Notes under the pieces: model-generated
The model's database searches: none
The model's input: the letters and a program-made list of their open reading frames with translations, nothing else
What the model was told of the DNA's origin: nothing
NCBI RefSeq assembly: GCF_020171285.1
Contig: NZ_JAIUZI010000011.1
Location: 124,001 to 188,000 of the forward strand
Length of the DNA: 64,000 bases
Direction of reading: 5' to 3'
DNA from: Seohaeicola saemankumensis
GTDB taxonomy: Bacteria; Pseudomonadota; Alphaproteobacteria; Rhodobacterales; Rhodobacteraceae
Shown: piece by piece, positions 49,803 to 58,128 of the stretch
Numbering within the stretch: the first letter of the stretch is position 1
Layout of the letters: each line of letters opens with the position of its first letter
Program-made: the position numbers and the translations under genes

Positions 49803-51026
49803 TCAGGCGAGCAGGCGGGATTCCCGTTTGCCCATCAGCAGCATGAGCGCGAAAGCCAGTGCCGACATCACCATGATACCCGCAGCCATCGGGGCCAGCG
49901 TGCCGTTGAACATCAACCCGATCGGAGCCGCGATGGCGGCGGCGCCAACGGTGGAGAGCGCCCCCATGACGGAAGCGGCCATGCCGGCGATATGGCCCAT
50001 CGGCTCCATCGCGATGGCGTTCAGGTTGCCCAGCGTGGTGCCGGCCATGAAAAACACGGTACCCTGCCAGAGGACGAAGGCGGCAAAGAGGACATCGGGG
50101 GACGGACCGATGCCGGAAAGCAGCAACATCAGCGCCGAGAGCCCGGTTTGCGCGGCCACCGACCAGGTCACGATCCGACGCATGCCGATCCGCACGACGA
50201 TGGACGCATTCAACAGGCTGGCGCTGCCGGAAACCAGCGCGACACCTGCGAAGATCAACGGGAAGGAGTCGGCCCGGTCAAAAATGACATCATAGACCGG
50301 TTGCACGGTGGTGATCATGACGAACAGAATGGCCATGCACAGGGTCTGGACGATGATCGACAGGCGCACGGTTGGGTGGGTGACCATTTCCGTAAGTGCC
50401 TGAACCATCAGGGTACCCCGCATCGGGCGGCGGTTCGCGCGCGGCAGGGATTCAGGCAGGCGGAGGGACATCCAGAGCGCCATGATCAGGGCAAAGAGCA
50501 TGAAGACCACAAAAATCCCGCGCCAGCCGGCCAGCGCGATCACGCCGGCCCCCAGCAGCGGCGCGAAGGCCGGGAAAATGGTAAAGACCATCATGGCAAT
50601 GGACACCAGCCGCGCCATTTCGCGGCCCGAATAAAGGTCGCGCATGACAGCGATGGCGACGACCCGAGGGCCGGCCGCGCCCAGACCCTGCAGGACGCGG
50701 GCGGCCAGCACGACTTCGAGGGATGACGAGCGCCAGGCGATGGCGGCGGCCGCGATATAGACCAGAGCGCCGCCAAGGATCACGGGTTTGCGCCCGAGTG
50801 CATCGGACAGCGGACCGGTGACAAAGGTGCCCAGCCCCATGCCCAGCACAAAGGAGGTCAGGATCAGCTGGGCGCGGTTGACGTCATCGGGGCTGAGCTC
50901 GTGGCCGATCTCGGGCAGCGCGGGCAACATCGCGTCGATGGAAAAGGCGATGGTCGCGAACATCATCGCGATCAGCGCGATGAATTCGGTGCGCGACATC
51001 TGGGAGGAGGTTGAGGTGTGCGTCAT
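49803..51026 (-). CDS. Bcr/CflA-type MFS drug exporter
   Basis: A 407-residue multi-pass transporter of the DHA1 group. N-terminal SIDAMLPALPEIGHEL and the loop GPLSDALGRKPVILGG (GxLaDrxGrkxx motif) are typical of Bcr/CflA. Twelve segments can be drawn. It starts at the ATG at 51026, 24 bases from a 29-base dyad which may bind its regulator. A TPR gene follows. Confidence 0.85.
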   Translation of the reverse strand: MTHTSTSSQMSRTEFIALIAMMFATIAFSIDAMLPALPEIGHELSPDDVNRAQLILTSFVLGMGLGTFVTGPLSDALGRKPVILGGALVYIAAAAIAWRSSSLEVVLAARVLQGLGAAGPRVVAIAVMRDLYSGREMARLVSIAMMVFTIFPAFAPLLGAGVIALAGWRGIFVVFMLFALIMALWMSLRLPESLPRANRRPMRGTLMVQALTEMVTHPTVRLSIIVQTLCMAILFVMITTVQPVYDVIFDRADSFPLIFAGVALVSGSASLLNASIVVRIGMRRIVTWSVAAQTGLSALMLLLSGIGPSPDVLFAAFVLWQGTVFFMAGTTLGNLNAIAMEPMGHIAGMAASVMGALSTVGAAAIAAPIGLMFNGTLAPMAAGIMVMSALAFALMLLMGKRESRLLA

Positions 51027-51049
51027 CTGTTTCCGCTATCATGGGGCGG

Positions 51050-51078
51050 CTGTGCAGGACAGGTGCCGCCCTGCACAG
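51050..51078. promoter_or_regulatory. Perfect 9-bp dyad upstream of the MFS exporter
   Basis: CTGTGCAGG (51050-51058) and CCTGCACAG (51070-51078) are a perfect inverted repeat with an 11-base spacer, 24 bases upstream of the exporter start in the 158-base divergent gap 51027-51184. A second dyad, CGGATTT-N10-AAATCCG, lies about 51117-51140 and overlaps the palindrome GATTTAAATC. These are candidate operator sites; no regulator gene is adjacent. Confidence 0.45.
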
Positions 51079-51184
51079 GGATATGTGTGAATTTGTTTTA
51101 ACGGCGACCGGGCTGTGCGGATTTGTCAGATTTAAATCCGATAAAAATAGTCAGAAATAGGGGTGGGCTCACAAGGAGACTGAA

Positions 51185-51493
51185 ATGAGACTGAAGAAAT
51201 TGTTGCTGGCGCTGGCAATCCCGGCCGGGGTCGCATCCGCCGCCGATCTGGATGACCCTGCGGGGCAGACCATCTATCTGGATGAAGGACCGCTAAGCTA
51301 CGATGTCTTTGAGACCGCTGTCGCCCACGTGGATCTGGAAAGCTGCCCGGCGGAATTTGCGGATGAAGAGGTCTTCTGCCGGATGACGCTGGCCAACGGG
51401 AAAGCGCATGTCTTTGTCTTTTCGATGGATCCGGACGCGCCGCTGCTGGCGATCAAATCTCTGGACGTGACCGGGGACCTGCTAGCGTTCTGA
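51185..51493 (+). CDS. Small secreted protein of unknown function
   Basis: A 102-residue protein with a signal peptide (LKKLLLALAIPAGVASAA) and an acidic mature part of about 83 residues with one cysteine pair (ESCPAEFADEEVFC). GGAGACTGAA precedes the ATG at 51185. It is divergent from the MFS gene and its last 12 bases overlap the end of the K+ channel gene. I recognise no family. Confidence 0.6.
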   Translation: MRLKKLLLALAIPAGVASAADLDDPAGQTIYLDEGPLSYDVFETAVAHVDLESCPAEFADEEVFCRMTLANGKAHVFVFSMDPDAPLLAIKSLDVTGDLLAF

Positions 51494-51868
51494 ACGCGCT
51501 TTTCCCGGCGGTTCGGGCGCGTCGTCTTCGTTTGCGGCAGCTGGATCGGAGTCCGGTTCGGGCCGGTGACCCAGCCGCGCGATCAGCCATTCGGTGTGCT
51601 CTTCGCGTTTTCGCATGTGAAACAGCGCAAATTGCTGGATTGCCACGGCAAAAACGCCAAGCCCGACAAAGATGAAAACGGTGGTGCCGATCTTGCCCAA
51701 AGCGGTGACCGGCACCAGCTTGCCATAGCCCACGGTCGAAATGGTGATCACGGTGAAGAAGTAGCTGTCGAGCCAGCCCCAGCCTTCGACATAGTGAAAG
51801 AACACCGTCCCGGCCAGCAGGACACCGACCAGAGAGAGAATGACAGTCGTGGGTTTGAGGTGGATCAC
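51482..51868 (-). CDS. Two-TM potassium channel
   Basis: A 128-residue protein with TM1 (VILSLVGVLLAGTVFFHYV), a pore with the selectivity filter TVGYG, and TM2 (VFIFVGLGVFAVAIQQFAL). The C-terminal tail is short, hydrophilic and without an RCK domain. Four subunits would form a K+ channel. It overlaps the DsbA-like gene by four bases (ATGA). Convergent with a secreted-protein gene. Confidence 0.85.
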   Translation of the reverse strand: MIHLKPTTVILSLVGVLLAGTVFFHYVEGWGWLDSYFFTVITISTVGYGKLVPVTALGKIGTTVFIFVGLGVFAVAIQQFALFHMRKREEHTEWLIARLGHRPEPDSDPAAANEDDAPEPPGKARSER

Positions 51869-52512
51869 CCGGCGACCTGCTCCTGGATTTCCTCGATGAC
51901 CTTGACCCAGAGTTCCGGCGGCTGGGCGCCGGGGACCGCGTGTTTGCCGGCCACGATGAAGGTGGGCACGGAGTTTACCCCCATTTCACGGCTGTGGGCG
52001 TCGCGATCGCGGATCGATTGAACATCCTCGTCGGTGGCCAGAAGTTTCATCACCACGGCGGCATCCATGCCGATGCTGTCGGCGATGTCGCTCAGAACTT
52101 CGGCATCGCCGATGTCGCGGCCTTCGACGAAATAGGCGGAGAACAGAGCATCGACGGCCTTGTTCTGGACCCGCTCGATGCCGGCCCAATGGATCAGGCG
52201 GTGCGCGTTCAACGTGTTGGGGGTGCGCTTGATGCCTTCGAAATTGATGTTGAGCCCGGCTTTGGCCGCATTTTCGACCACCGGGGCGTAGGCGCGCACG
52301 GCGCCGTCCTTGCCGCCGAACTTGCCCTCGAGATAGGCGCGCCGGTCCATGCCGTCGGCCGGCATGTCCGGGTTCAGCTGAAACGGGTGCCATTCGATCA
52401 CGAAAGGATGGTTCGGCACTTGTGTCAGGGCCTTGTCGAGCTGGGTTTTGCCAATGTAGCACCAGGGGCAGATCGGGTCGGACAGGATATCGAGCTTGAT
52501 TGTCTTGGACAT
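51865..52512 (-). CDS. DsbA-family (FrnE-like) oxidoreductase
   Basis: A 215-residue cytoplasmic thioredoxin-fold protein. The active site is SDPICPWCYIGK near the N-terminus (CPWC) and no signal peptide is seen; the helical insert and NAHRLIHWAG match FrnE-type 2-hydroxychromene-2-carboxylate isomerase-like proteins. It lies between the acyl-CoA synthetase gene, with nine bases between, and the K+ channel gene, overlapping by four, so the three form an operon. Confidence 0.88.
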   Translation of the reverse strand: MSKTIKLDILSDPICPWCYIGKTQLDKALTQVPNHPFVIEWHPFQLNPDMPADGMDRRAYLEGKFGGKDGAVRAYAPVVENAAKAGLNINFEGIKRTPNTLNAHRLIHWAGIERVQNKAVDALFSAYFVEGRDIGDAEVLSDIADSIGMDAAVVMKLLATDEDVQSIRDRDAHSREMGVNSVPTFIVAGKHAVPGAQPPELWVKVIEEIQEQVAG

Positions 52513-52521
52513 TTGGAACGG

Positions 52522-54039
52522 TCAGCTTTCGGATTTGAAATAGGCAGGAAGGGCTCGGCGCAGCAGTTTGCCATTGCCGCCGATGGGCATGGCGTCGAGG
52601 TGAACGAAGGCGCGCGGCTGTTTGTATCGCGCCAGCCGGTCCCCGACATAGGCCTGCAACTCGGCCGCGTCCAGTTCGGCGGGGCCGGTGTAAAAGGCGA
52701 CGATAACGCGGGTGTCGCGCTTGATCTCGACCTCGGCGGCGCCGGCCTGGGTGATGCCGGGATGGGTGGCCAGCGCAGATTCGACCTCGACCGGGGAAAC
52801 GCGGTAGCCGCCAGCGTTCATCATGTCATCGTCGCGGCCAAGGTAGAAGATCTGGCCATCGACCGTCATTGCGCCCTGGTCGCCGGTCAGGAACCAGTCG
52901 CCCTGCATCCGGGCGGCGAATTCGTCGGGCGCGTTGAGGTACCCCAGCATCAGGCCGGGGTCGTCGCGGTGGACGGCAATGGTGCCTTCGTCGCCCTGAA
53001 CCACGGGGGCGCCATCCGGGCCGAGGATTGCCACCCGGCGGCCCGGTTGCGGCTGTCCCAGCGCCTCGCTCCGGGCCGGTTTGGACGGGCTGGAAGAGAT
53101 GAAGGTGGAGCATTCGGACATGCCGTATGCCTCGTGCAGTTCGGTGCCGGTGGCGGCGGACCACTGTTCGTGCAGGTGGGTCGACAGTTTTTCGCCAGCG
53201 CAGAGCCCGTGGCGCAGGTCCGGCAGGTGCAGGTTCGGGTGATCCTGCAGAAACTTGCGGTAAACCCCCGGCGCGGCAGCAAAAATCGTCGCCCGGTGGT
53301 GGCGCAACCGGTGTGGAAGGTTGGTGATGTCGGTGCCCGGTTCGGGGATCAGCGCGGTGGCGCCGATGGCCCATGGGTCCATCAGCCCGGTACCCAGTGT
53401 ATAGGTCCAGTTGAACGCGCCCGCGTGGCAGAGCCGGTCGTCGGGTTTCAGCCCGTACCAGCCGTCGATCATCATCTGCCGTGCCCAGATCGCCCGGTGC
53501 GCATGCGCTACGGCGCGCGGCTTGCCGGAGGTGCCCGAGGTATAGATGACATAGGCCATCCGGTCTGGATCGCCCATTGCCCAGTCGCAGGGCGGCAGGG
53601 ACCGCATCGCATCGAGCGCATCGAGGTCGATCTGCAACGGGTGATCGGCGCAGGCGACGGCGGGGTCGCGCAGGATGGCGGCGGGGTCCAGTTCTGCAAT
53701 CATCTTGGCGGTTTCCGGCGCGGTCAGCTGCGACGAGGTCGGCACCGGCACCAGCCCGGCGGCGATGGCGCCGAGGTAGGCAATCGGGAATTCCACCGTA
53801 TTGCCCAGACGCATCAGTACGATCTGTCCGGGCTTTAGCCCGGCCTGCAACAGGCCGGTACCGGTGCCGCGTACGGCCTGTTCCAGCGCGCCATAGGTCC
53901 AGTCATCCGAGGCGGCGGGCCGCAGGATCGACAGCGCCACTTTGTCCGGCAGGTCGCCGGCATGACGCAGAACAAAGGCGGCCAGGTTGAACGGGGCGGG
54001 GCAGGGCGGCGGCGCGCCGTGATCAAAGACGGAAAGCAT
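52522..54039 (-). CDS. Acyl-CoA synthetase (AMP-dependent ligase)
   Basis: A 505-residue ANL-family enzyme. AMP-binding motif YTSGTSGKPRAVAHAH, the acyl-adenylate motif EAYGMSECSTF (an SECS variant of the usual TE), and the catalytic lysine in PIGGNGKLLRRAL. The family start is the ATG at 54039 (MLSVFDHGAP). Its gene is divergent from an XRE-cupin regulator. It begins an operon with the DsbA-like and channel genes. The carboxylic acid substrate is not clear; benzoate-type ligases are among the relatives. Confidence 0.85.
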   Translation of the reverse strand: MLSVFDHGAPPPCPAPFNLAAFVLRHAGDLPDKVALSILRPAASDDWTYGALEQAVRGTGTGLLQAGLKPGQIVLMRLGNTVEFPIAYLGAIAAGLVPVPTSSQLTAPETAKMIAELDPAAILRDPAVACADHPLQIDLDALDAMRSLPPCDWAMGDPDRMAYVIYTSGTSGKPRAVAHAHRAIWARQMMIDGWYGLKPDDRLCHAGAFNWTYTLGTGLMDPWAIGATALIPEPGTDITNLPHRLRHHRATIFAAAPGVYRKFLQDHPNLHLPDLRHGLCAGEKLSTHLHEQWSAATGTELHEAYGMSECSTFISSSPSKPARSEALGQPQPGRRVAILGPDGAPVVQGDEGTIAVHRDDPGLMLGYLNAPDEFAARMQGDWFLTGDQGAMTVDGQIFYLGRDDDMMNAGGYRVSPVEVESALATHPGITQAGAAEVEIKRDTRVIVAFYTGPAELDAAELQAYVGDRLARYKQPRAFVHLDAMPIGGNGKLLRRALPAYFKSES

Positions 54040-54067
54040 GGCCTTGGCTACCGCGCCCTCGCGCACG

Positions 54068-54096
54068 TTGCAAGATGCCCAAGCGGCACCTATAGA
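54068..54096 (+). promoter_or_regulatory. Promoter that would give a leaderless XRE-cupin message
   Basis: TTGCAA (54068-54073), 17-base spacer, TATAGA (54091-54096). The ATG at 54104 comes seven bases after the -10 box, so transcription would begin at or within one base of the start codon. Found by eye in the 64-base divergent gap. Confidence 0.45.
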
Positions 54097-54103
54097 AACA
54101 GGC

Positions 54104-54727
54104 ATGACAACGCGCGACCCCAAGTCCCTGATCCGTATCGCCCGCAGCGAGGCGCCCGAAACCCAGCCCGAGCCGCTGGATCTGGGCGCGCGCGTGCGCG
54201 AATTGCGCAAGGCGCGGGACTGGACGCTGGAGCAGGCCGCCAACCAGGCGGGGCTGGCACGGTCGACCCTATCGAAGATCGAGAACGGTCAGATGTCGCC
54301 GACCTATGAGGCATTGAAAAAGCTGGCGGTGGGGCTTGAGATCTCGGTGCCGCAATTGTTCACGCCGCCGCAACGCGATCAGGTGAACGGGCGGATGGCG
54401 GTGACCCGGATGGACGAGGGCGCGGCCCACGCAACGGCGACTTATGAGCACGAGCTGTTGGCGGAAACCCTGACTAAGAAGCAGATGTTGCCCTATCGCG
54501 CCCGCGTCCGCGCGCGATCAATGGATGAATTCGATGGGTGGGTGCGCCATGATGGCGAAGAGTTTCTATACGTGCTGACCGGTGTGATCCGCCTGTATAC
54601 CGAGTTTTACGAACCCGTTGAAATGCGCCGCGGCGACAGCGCCTATTATGATGCAACGATGGGCCACAACGTGGTGTCCGTCAGTGACGAGGACGCCAGC
54701 ATTCTCTGGGTGACATCGTTGACCTGA
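54104..54727 (+). CDS. XRE-cupin transcriptional regulator
   Basis: A 207-residue regulator with an N-terminal helix-turn-helix (VRELRKARDWTLEQAANQAGLARSTLSKIENGQ) and a C-terminal cupin sensor (HDGEEFLYVLTGVIRLY). I chose the ATG at 54104 (MTTRDPKSL). It is divergent from the acyl-CoA synthetase gene, which it probably controls with an acyl-type or acid ligand. Confidence 0.9.
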   Translation: MTTRDPKSLIRIARSEAPETQPEPLDLGARVRELRKARDWTLEQAANQAGLARSTLSKIENGQMSPTYEALKKLAVGLEISVPQLFTPPQRDQVNGRMAVTRMDEGAAHATATYEHELLAETLTKKQMLPYRARVRARSMDEFDGWVRHDGEEFLYVLTGVIRLYTEFYEPVEMRRGDSAYYDATMGHNVVSVSDEDASILWVTSLT

Positions 54728-54733
54728 CTGGAG

Positions 54734-54967
54734 TTACCGGTGCACGGCGTCGCCGACTTCGCGGGCCAGGGTTTCAATGTAGAGGAAATCTTCGAATTCC
54801 TGTCGCGCCTCGTCGAGTGTCATCTGGTGGGTATCGGCCAGGTGCGCTTCGAACCGGTCGCGATCGAGTTTCAGAAACGGCATCGATCCGTCGTCCAGAT
54901 GCGGAAAACGAAGCTTCATCCGCGCAAAGGCGGCACCCCAGTTTTGGGTTAAATCAGACCAGTCCAT
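54734..54967 (-). CDS. Small conserved-looking protein of unknown function
   Basis: A 77-residue soluble protein (MDWSDLTQNWGAAFARMKLRFPHLDDG), rich in charged residues with helical TDEARQEFEDF-like segments. It has no signal or membrane part. It lies between the XRE-cupin gene and the orphan peptide-binding gene on the minus strand, and is likely a Roseobacter-group family, but I cannot assign it. The start is the ATG at 54967. Confidence 0.6.
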   Translation of the reverse strand: MDWSDLTQNWGAAFARMKLRFPHLDDGSMPFLKLDRDRFEAHLADTHQMTLDEARQEFEDFLYIETLAREVGDAVHR

Positions 54968-55095
54968 ATCCCTTGAGCATTCCCGTTCTTGTTTGTCAGA
55001 CCTAGGCGAAACGCTCCTCCCCGAAAAAAAGGTACAAATGATGTCACATTTTTTTCAAGTGACGAAGAGTCGCACTTTTGGTGCGCCGGGCGGTG

Positions 55096-56919
55096 TCAGT
55101 CCTCTTGATACCACCAGACATAGGGCAGGAAGCCGCGCGGGTCCGCGCCGTAGATTGGCAAACGGTCCTGAGGGTATCGCAACTGGCGGATATGGGCGAT
55201 ACGGCCGACGTCGTAGCTCCAGAACGGGATGACATAGCGGCCGGTGATCAGCAGCCGGTCCAGTGCCCGCACGGCGGCGAGAAAGTCTTCGCGGCTGGTG
55301 GCGGCCAGCATGGTGTCGATCATCGCGTCGATGGCCGGGTTTTGCGCGCCCATGAGATTGCGGGTGCCGGGCGTGTCTACGCCGTCGCTGCCCCAATAGT
55401 ATTTCTGTTCGTTGCCGGGCGACAGCGACAGGTCGCGGCGATAAGGCGTCATGTCGAAATCATAGGACGCCTCGCGCTGGACGTACTGCGCGTTGTCGAC
55501 GGTTTCGACCTGGATCTCGATCCCGAGCCGGTTCAGGGCCGGAGCATAAAGGTCTATCACCGTTTGCATTTCCCGGCTGCCCTGGCGCAGCAGGACGGTG
55601 AATTCGAACGGCTCGCCCCGGGCGTTCCGCAAGGTTCCGTCCTGCACGGTCCAGCCGGCCTGCTTTAGCAGATTGCGCGCACGGCGCAGGCCCTTGCGAT
55701 TGCGGGCCGTGCCGTCGGAGGCCGGCAGGTCATAGCCGTCGAGCGCCCCGGGCAACAGGTCGTCGGAATGCGTCAGCAACAGGTCGCGCACCGCGCCCTG
55801 GGCCGGGCCGGGTTGCATCGACAATTCCGAGCCGGAGAAATAGGAGCTGATGCGCGGCTGGGTACCGCCGGTGACCGTGCCGTTGATAAAGTCGAAGTTG
55901 AAGGCGGTGATCAGCGCCTCGCGCACCCGCCAGTCGTCAAACGGCGCGCGCCGGGTGTTCATCACGAGCCCGGTGATACCGGATGGTTTTTCATTGGGAA
56001 TTTCGGATTTCACCACATCGCCGCGCAGGACCGCGGGGAAACCGTATTGGGTGTCCCACTTGTCGGCGTTGAATTCGTAGATCGCGGTCAGCTCTCCGGC
56101 CTTGAAGGCTTCGAACTTGACGGTGTCATCGCCGAAAAAGTCGACACGCAGTTCGTCAATGTTCATGGTGCCGCGCCGGAACGGCAGGTCGGCGCCCCAG
56201 TAGGCGGGATCGCGTTTGAGGATGACGAAGCGGCCGGGGTCGTAATCGGACACGACATATGCTCCGGTGCCGATGGGGATGTCGGGCAGGGCGCTTTCGC
56301 TGAAATCGCGGCCCTCCCATTGCGCTTTCTGCAGGATCGGCCGCATTCCGGCCAAAAGCGCAAGTTCGCGATCCTGTTCCGAAAATTCGATCCGCAAGCT
56401 GCGCGGTCCGGTGGGCTGGATGCTTGCGATCTTGGACCAGAGGCCGCGGTAGCGCAGGTGTCCTTTGGTGCCGAGGGTCTCGTAGGACCAGATCACATCC
56501 TCGACCGTAACGGGCGCGCCATCGGAAAACCGCGCCTCGGGACGCAGGGTGAATTCGACCCACGAGCGGTCCGGCGCGGTCCGAATCGATTCGGCCAAAA
56601 GTCCGTACAGCGTAAAGGGTTCGTCCCATGAGCGGCCCATCAGGGACTCGTACCCCCAGTAGCGCAGTTGCCACGGTGTGGTGCCTTTCTGCACGAAAGG
56701 ATTGAGCGAATCGAAACCGCCGGTGTTTCCAAAGACGATCCGGCCGCCTTTCGGCGCATTGGGGTTGGCGTAGGGGAGGGACACAAAATCCGGTGGTAGA
56801 CCGGGGTCCCCATACATAGCTATGCCGTGTTGCGATTCTGCGGCTGCGAATTGTGCCGTTGCAACGAGCGCGAATCCGGTAAGAATCGCCTGCCCTCGGA
56901 GGAAAAAATATGGTCGCAC
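55096..56919 (-). CDS. Extracellular peptide-binding protein (SBP family 5)
   Basis: A 607-residue periplasmic solute-binding protein of the YejA/oligopeptide type. A signal peptide (RGQAILTGFALVATAQFAAA) is followed by HGIAMYGDPGLPPDFVSLPYANPNAPKGG, a YejA-like start. Other markers are SWVEFTLRPEARFSDGAPVTVEDV and FMTPYRRDLSLSPG. It starts with GTG at 56919. No permease or ATPase genes are nearby, so it is an orphan. It may use a shared oligopeptide permease elsewhere. Confidence 0.88.
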   Translation of the reverse strand: MRPYFFLRGQAILTGFALVATAQFAAAESQHGIAMYGDPGLPPDFVSLPYANPNAPKGGRIVFGNTGGFDSLNPFVQKGTTPWQLRYWGYESLMGRSWDEPFTLYGLLAESIRTAPDRSWVEFTLRPEARFSDGAPVTVEDVIWSYETLGTKGHLRYRGLWSKIASIQPTGPRSLRIEFSEQDRELALLAGMRPILQKAQWEGRDFSESALPDIPIGTGAYVVSDYDPGRFVILKRDPAYWGADLPFRRGTMNIDELRVDFFGDDTVKFEAFKAGELTAIYEFNADKWDTQYGFPAVLRGDVVKSEIPNEKPSGITGLVMNTRRAPFDDWRVREALITAFNFDFINGTVTGGTQPRISSYFSGSELSMQPGPAQGAVRDLLLTHSDDLLPGALDGYDLPASDGTARNRKGLRRARNLLKQAGWTVQDGTLRNARGEPFEFTVLLRQGSREMQTVIDLYAPALNRLGIEIQVETVDNAQYVQREASYDFDMTPYRRDLSLSPGNEQKYYWGSDGVDTPGTRNLMGAQNPAIDAMIDTMLAATSREDFLAAVRALDRLLITGRYVIPFWSYDVGRIAHIRQLRYPQDRLPIYGADPRGFLPYVWWYQED

Positions 56920-57033
56920 TTTGGCAACAATCCCGCTCTGCCCTTATTTTGTTAATCCTCAAGCTAACGAGGGATTCACGTCTTTTCAAACTTTTAGCTT
57001 GGATGCCGCGGCGGAATTGCTTATAAAGAGGTC

Positions 57034-57109
57034 ACTGCTCGATAGGTTTCTTGCCTGTATGAAACCTGCCTCAATAACTTAACGCCCGCTTCGTGCGGGC
57101 GTTTTTTTT
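57034..57109 (+). ncRNA. Candidate small RNA in the SBP-bdhA gap
   Basis: In the 334-base gap 56920-57253 a promoter-like pair (TTGGAT at 56999-57004, 17-base spacer, TATAAA at 57022-57027) would start a transcript near 57034. It holds a hairpin AGGTTTC-N10-GAAACCT and ends in a strong terminator at 57082-57109, giving about 76 bases. The -10 box is 5/6 and the -35 box is 3/6. It lies in the sense of bdhA but ends well before it. Confidence 0.4.
57082..57109 (+). terminator. Strong Rho-independent terminator
   Basis: ACGCCCGC (57082-57089) pairs with GCGGGCGT (57095-57102) around a five-base loop, followed by seven T. No + strand protein gene ends nearby, so it probably ends a noncoding transcript. 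Confidence 0.9.
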
Positions 57110-57253
57110 GGTGAAGTCACACCGGGTTTGGACGGCGCTGCCGGAGAGGCGAACCAGAAAGCGTGCCACGGTGCCGCTGTGCCCTTTTGCCGTTTATTTC
57201 GCAAGTGCGGCATGTATGCTGCGGGCGAAAATTCAAGCTGGAGAGGCATTGAG

Positions 57254-58027
57254 ATGGAGCTTTCGGGAAAAACCGCCGTGATCACCGGGTCGAATTCGGG
57301 GATCGGGCTGGGGATCGCGTGGGAAATGGCGCGGGCGGGCGCGGATGTGGTGCTGAATTCCTTTACCGACCGCGACGAGGATCACGCGCTGGCAGAGCAG
57401 ATCGCTTCGGAAACAGGGGTAACCGCGCGCTACATCAAGGCGGATATGTCCAAGGGCGACGACTGCCGGGCGCTGGTCGAGCAGGCGGGGGCCTGTGACA
57501 TCCTGATCAACAACGCCGGCATCCAGCATGTCGCGCCGATCGACGAGTTCCCGGCCGACAAATGGGACGCGATTATCGCCATCAACCTGAACTCGGCCTT
57601 TCACACGACGGCGGCGGCGCTGCCGAAGATGCGCGCGGCGGGCTGGGGCCGGGTCGTCAATATCGCGAGTGCGCACGGGCTGACGGCTTCGCCTTACAAG
57701 GCGGCCTATGTTGCGGCCAAGCACGGGATCGTGGGCATGACCAAGACCGTGGCGCTGGAAACCGCGCAGGAGCCGATCACCTGCAATGCTATCTGTCCGG
57801 GATACGTGCTGACACCGCTGGTTGAGGCGCAGATCCCCGACACCATGGAGAAATACAACATGGGCCGCGAAGAGGTGATCAAAAAGGTGATGCTGGAGCG
57901 GCAGCCGTCGAAGGAATTCGCCACCGTCGAGCAGTTGGGCGGCACGGCGGTGTTCCTGTGTTCGGCGGCGGCGGCGCAGATCACGGGAACGACGATCAGT
58001 GTCGACGGGGGCTGGACCGCCTTGTAA
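57254..58027 (+). CDS. bdhA: 3-Hydroxybutyrate dehydrogenase
   Basis: A 257-residue short-chain dehydrogenase that oxidises 3-hydroxybutyrate to acetoacetate in poly-hydroxybutyrate use. It begins MELSGKTAVITGSNSGIGLGIAWEMA; the catalytic Ser-Tyr-Lys lie in NIASAHGLTASPYKAAYVAAKHG; and the family motif DTMEKYNMGREEVI, typical of BdhA, is present. I chose the ATG at 57254. It is followed by a repeat and the patatin-like gene. The length is normal. Confidence 0.9.
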   Translation: MELSGKTAVITGSNSGIGLGIAWEMARAGADVVLNSFTDRDEDHALAEQIASETGVTARYIKADMSKGDDCRALVEQAGACDILINNAGIQHVAPIDEFPADKWDAIIAINLNSAFHTTAAALPKMRAAGWGRVVNIASAHGLTASPYKAAYVAAKHGIVGMTKTVALETAQEPITCNAICPGYVLTPLVEAQIPDTMEKYNMGREEVIKKVMLERQPSKEFATVEQLGGTAVFLCSAAAAQITGTTISVDGGWTAL

Positions 58028-58051
58028 GCGGGACCGCCTGACCGGGGAGGT

Positions 58052-58120
58052 GGAGGGGGCGCTGCCCCTGCCGCCCTTTGGGGCGGCCCCCCGGAGTATT
58101 TGTCAAAGAGATGAAACAGG
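58052..58120 (+). repeat. Dispersed intergenic repeat (copy 4, X module only)
   Basis: Between bdhA and the patatin-like gene: GGAGGGGGCGCTGCCCC, a CCGCCCTTTGGGGCGG hairpin, then CCCCCCGGAGTATTTGTCAAAGAGATGAAACAGG, matching the X module at 9387, 23477 and 47896. It starts 25 bases after the bdhA stop. The terminal part supplies the ribosome-site region of the next gene. Confidence 0.75.
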
Positions 58121-58128
58121 GGCCGGGC

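Noticed and set aside
56822..57082. 86-codon plus-strand frame across the SBP start and the small-RNA region
   Set aside because: It overlaps the SBP signal-peptide region antisense and then the noncoding unit; no ribosome site or domain.
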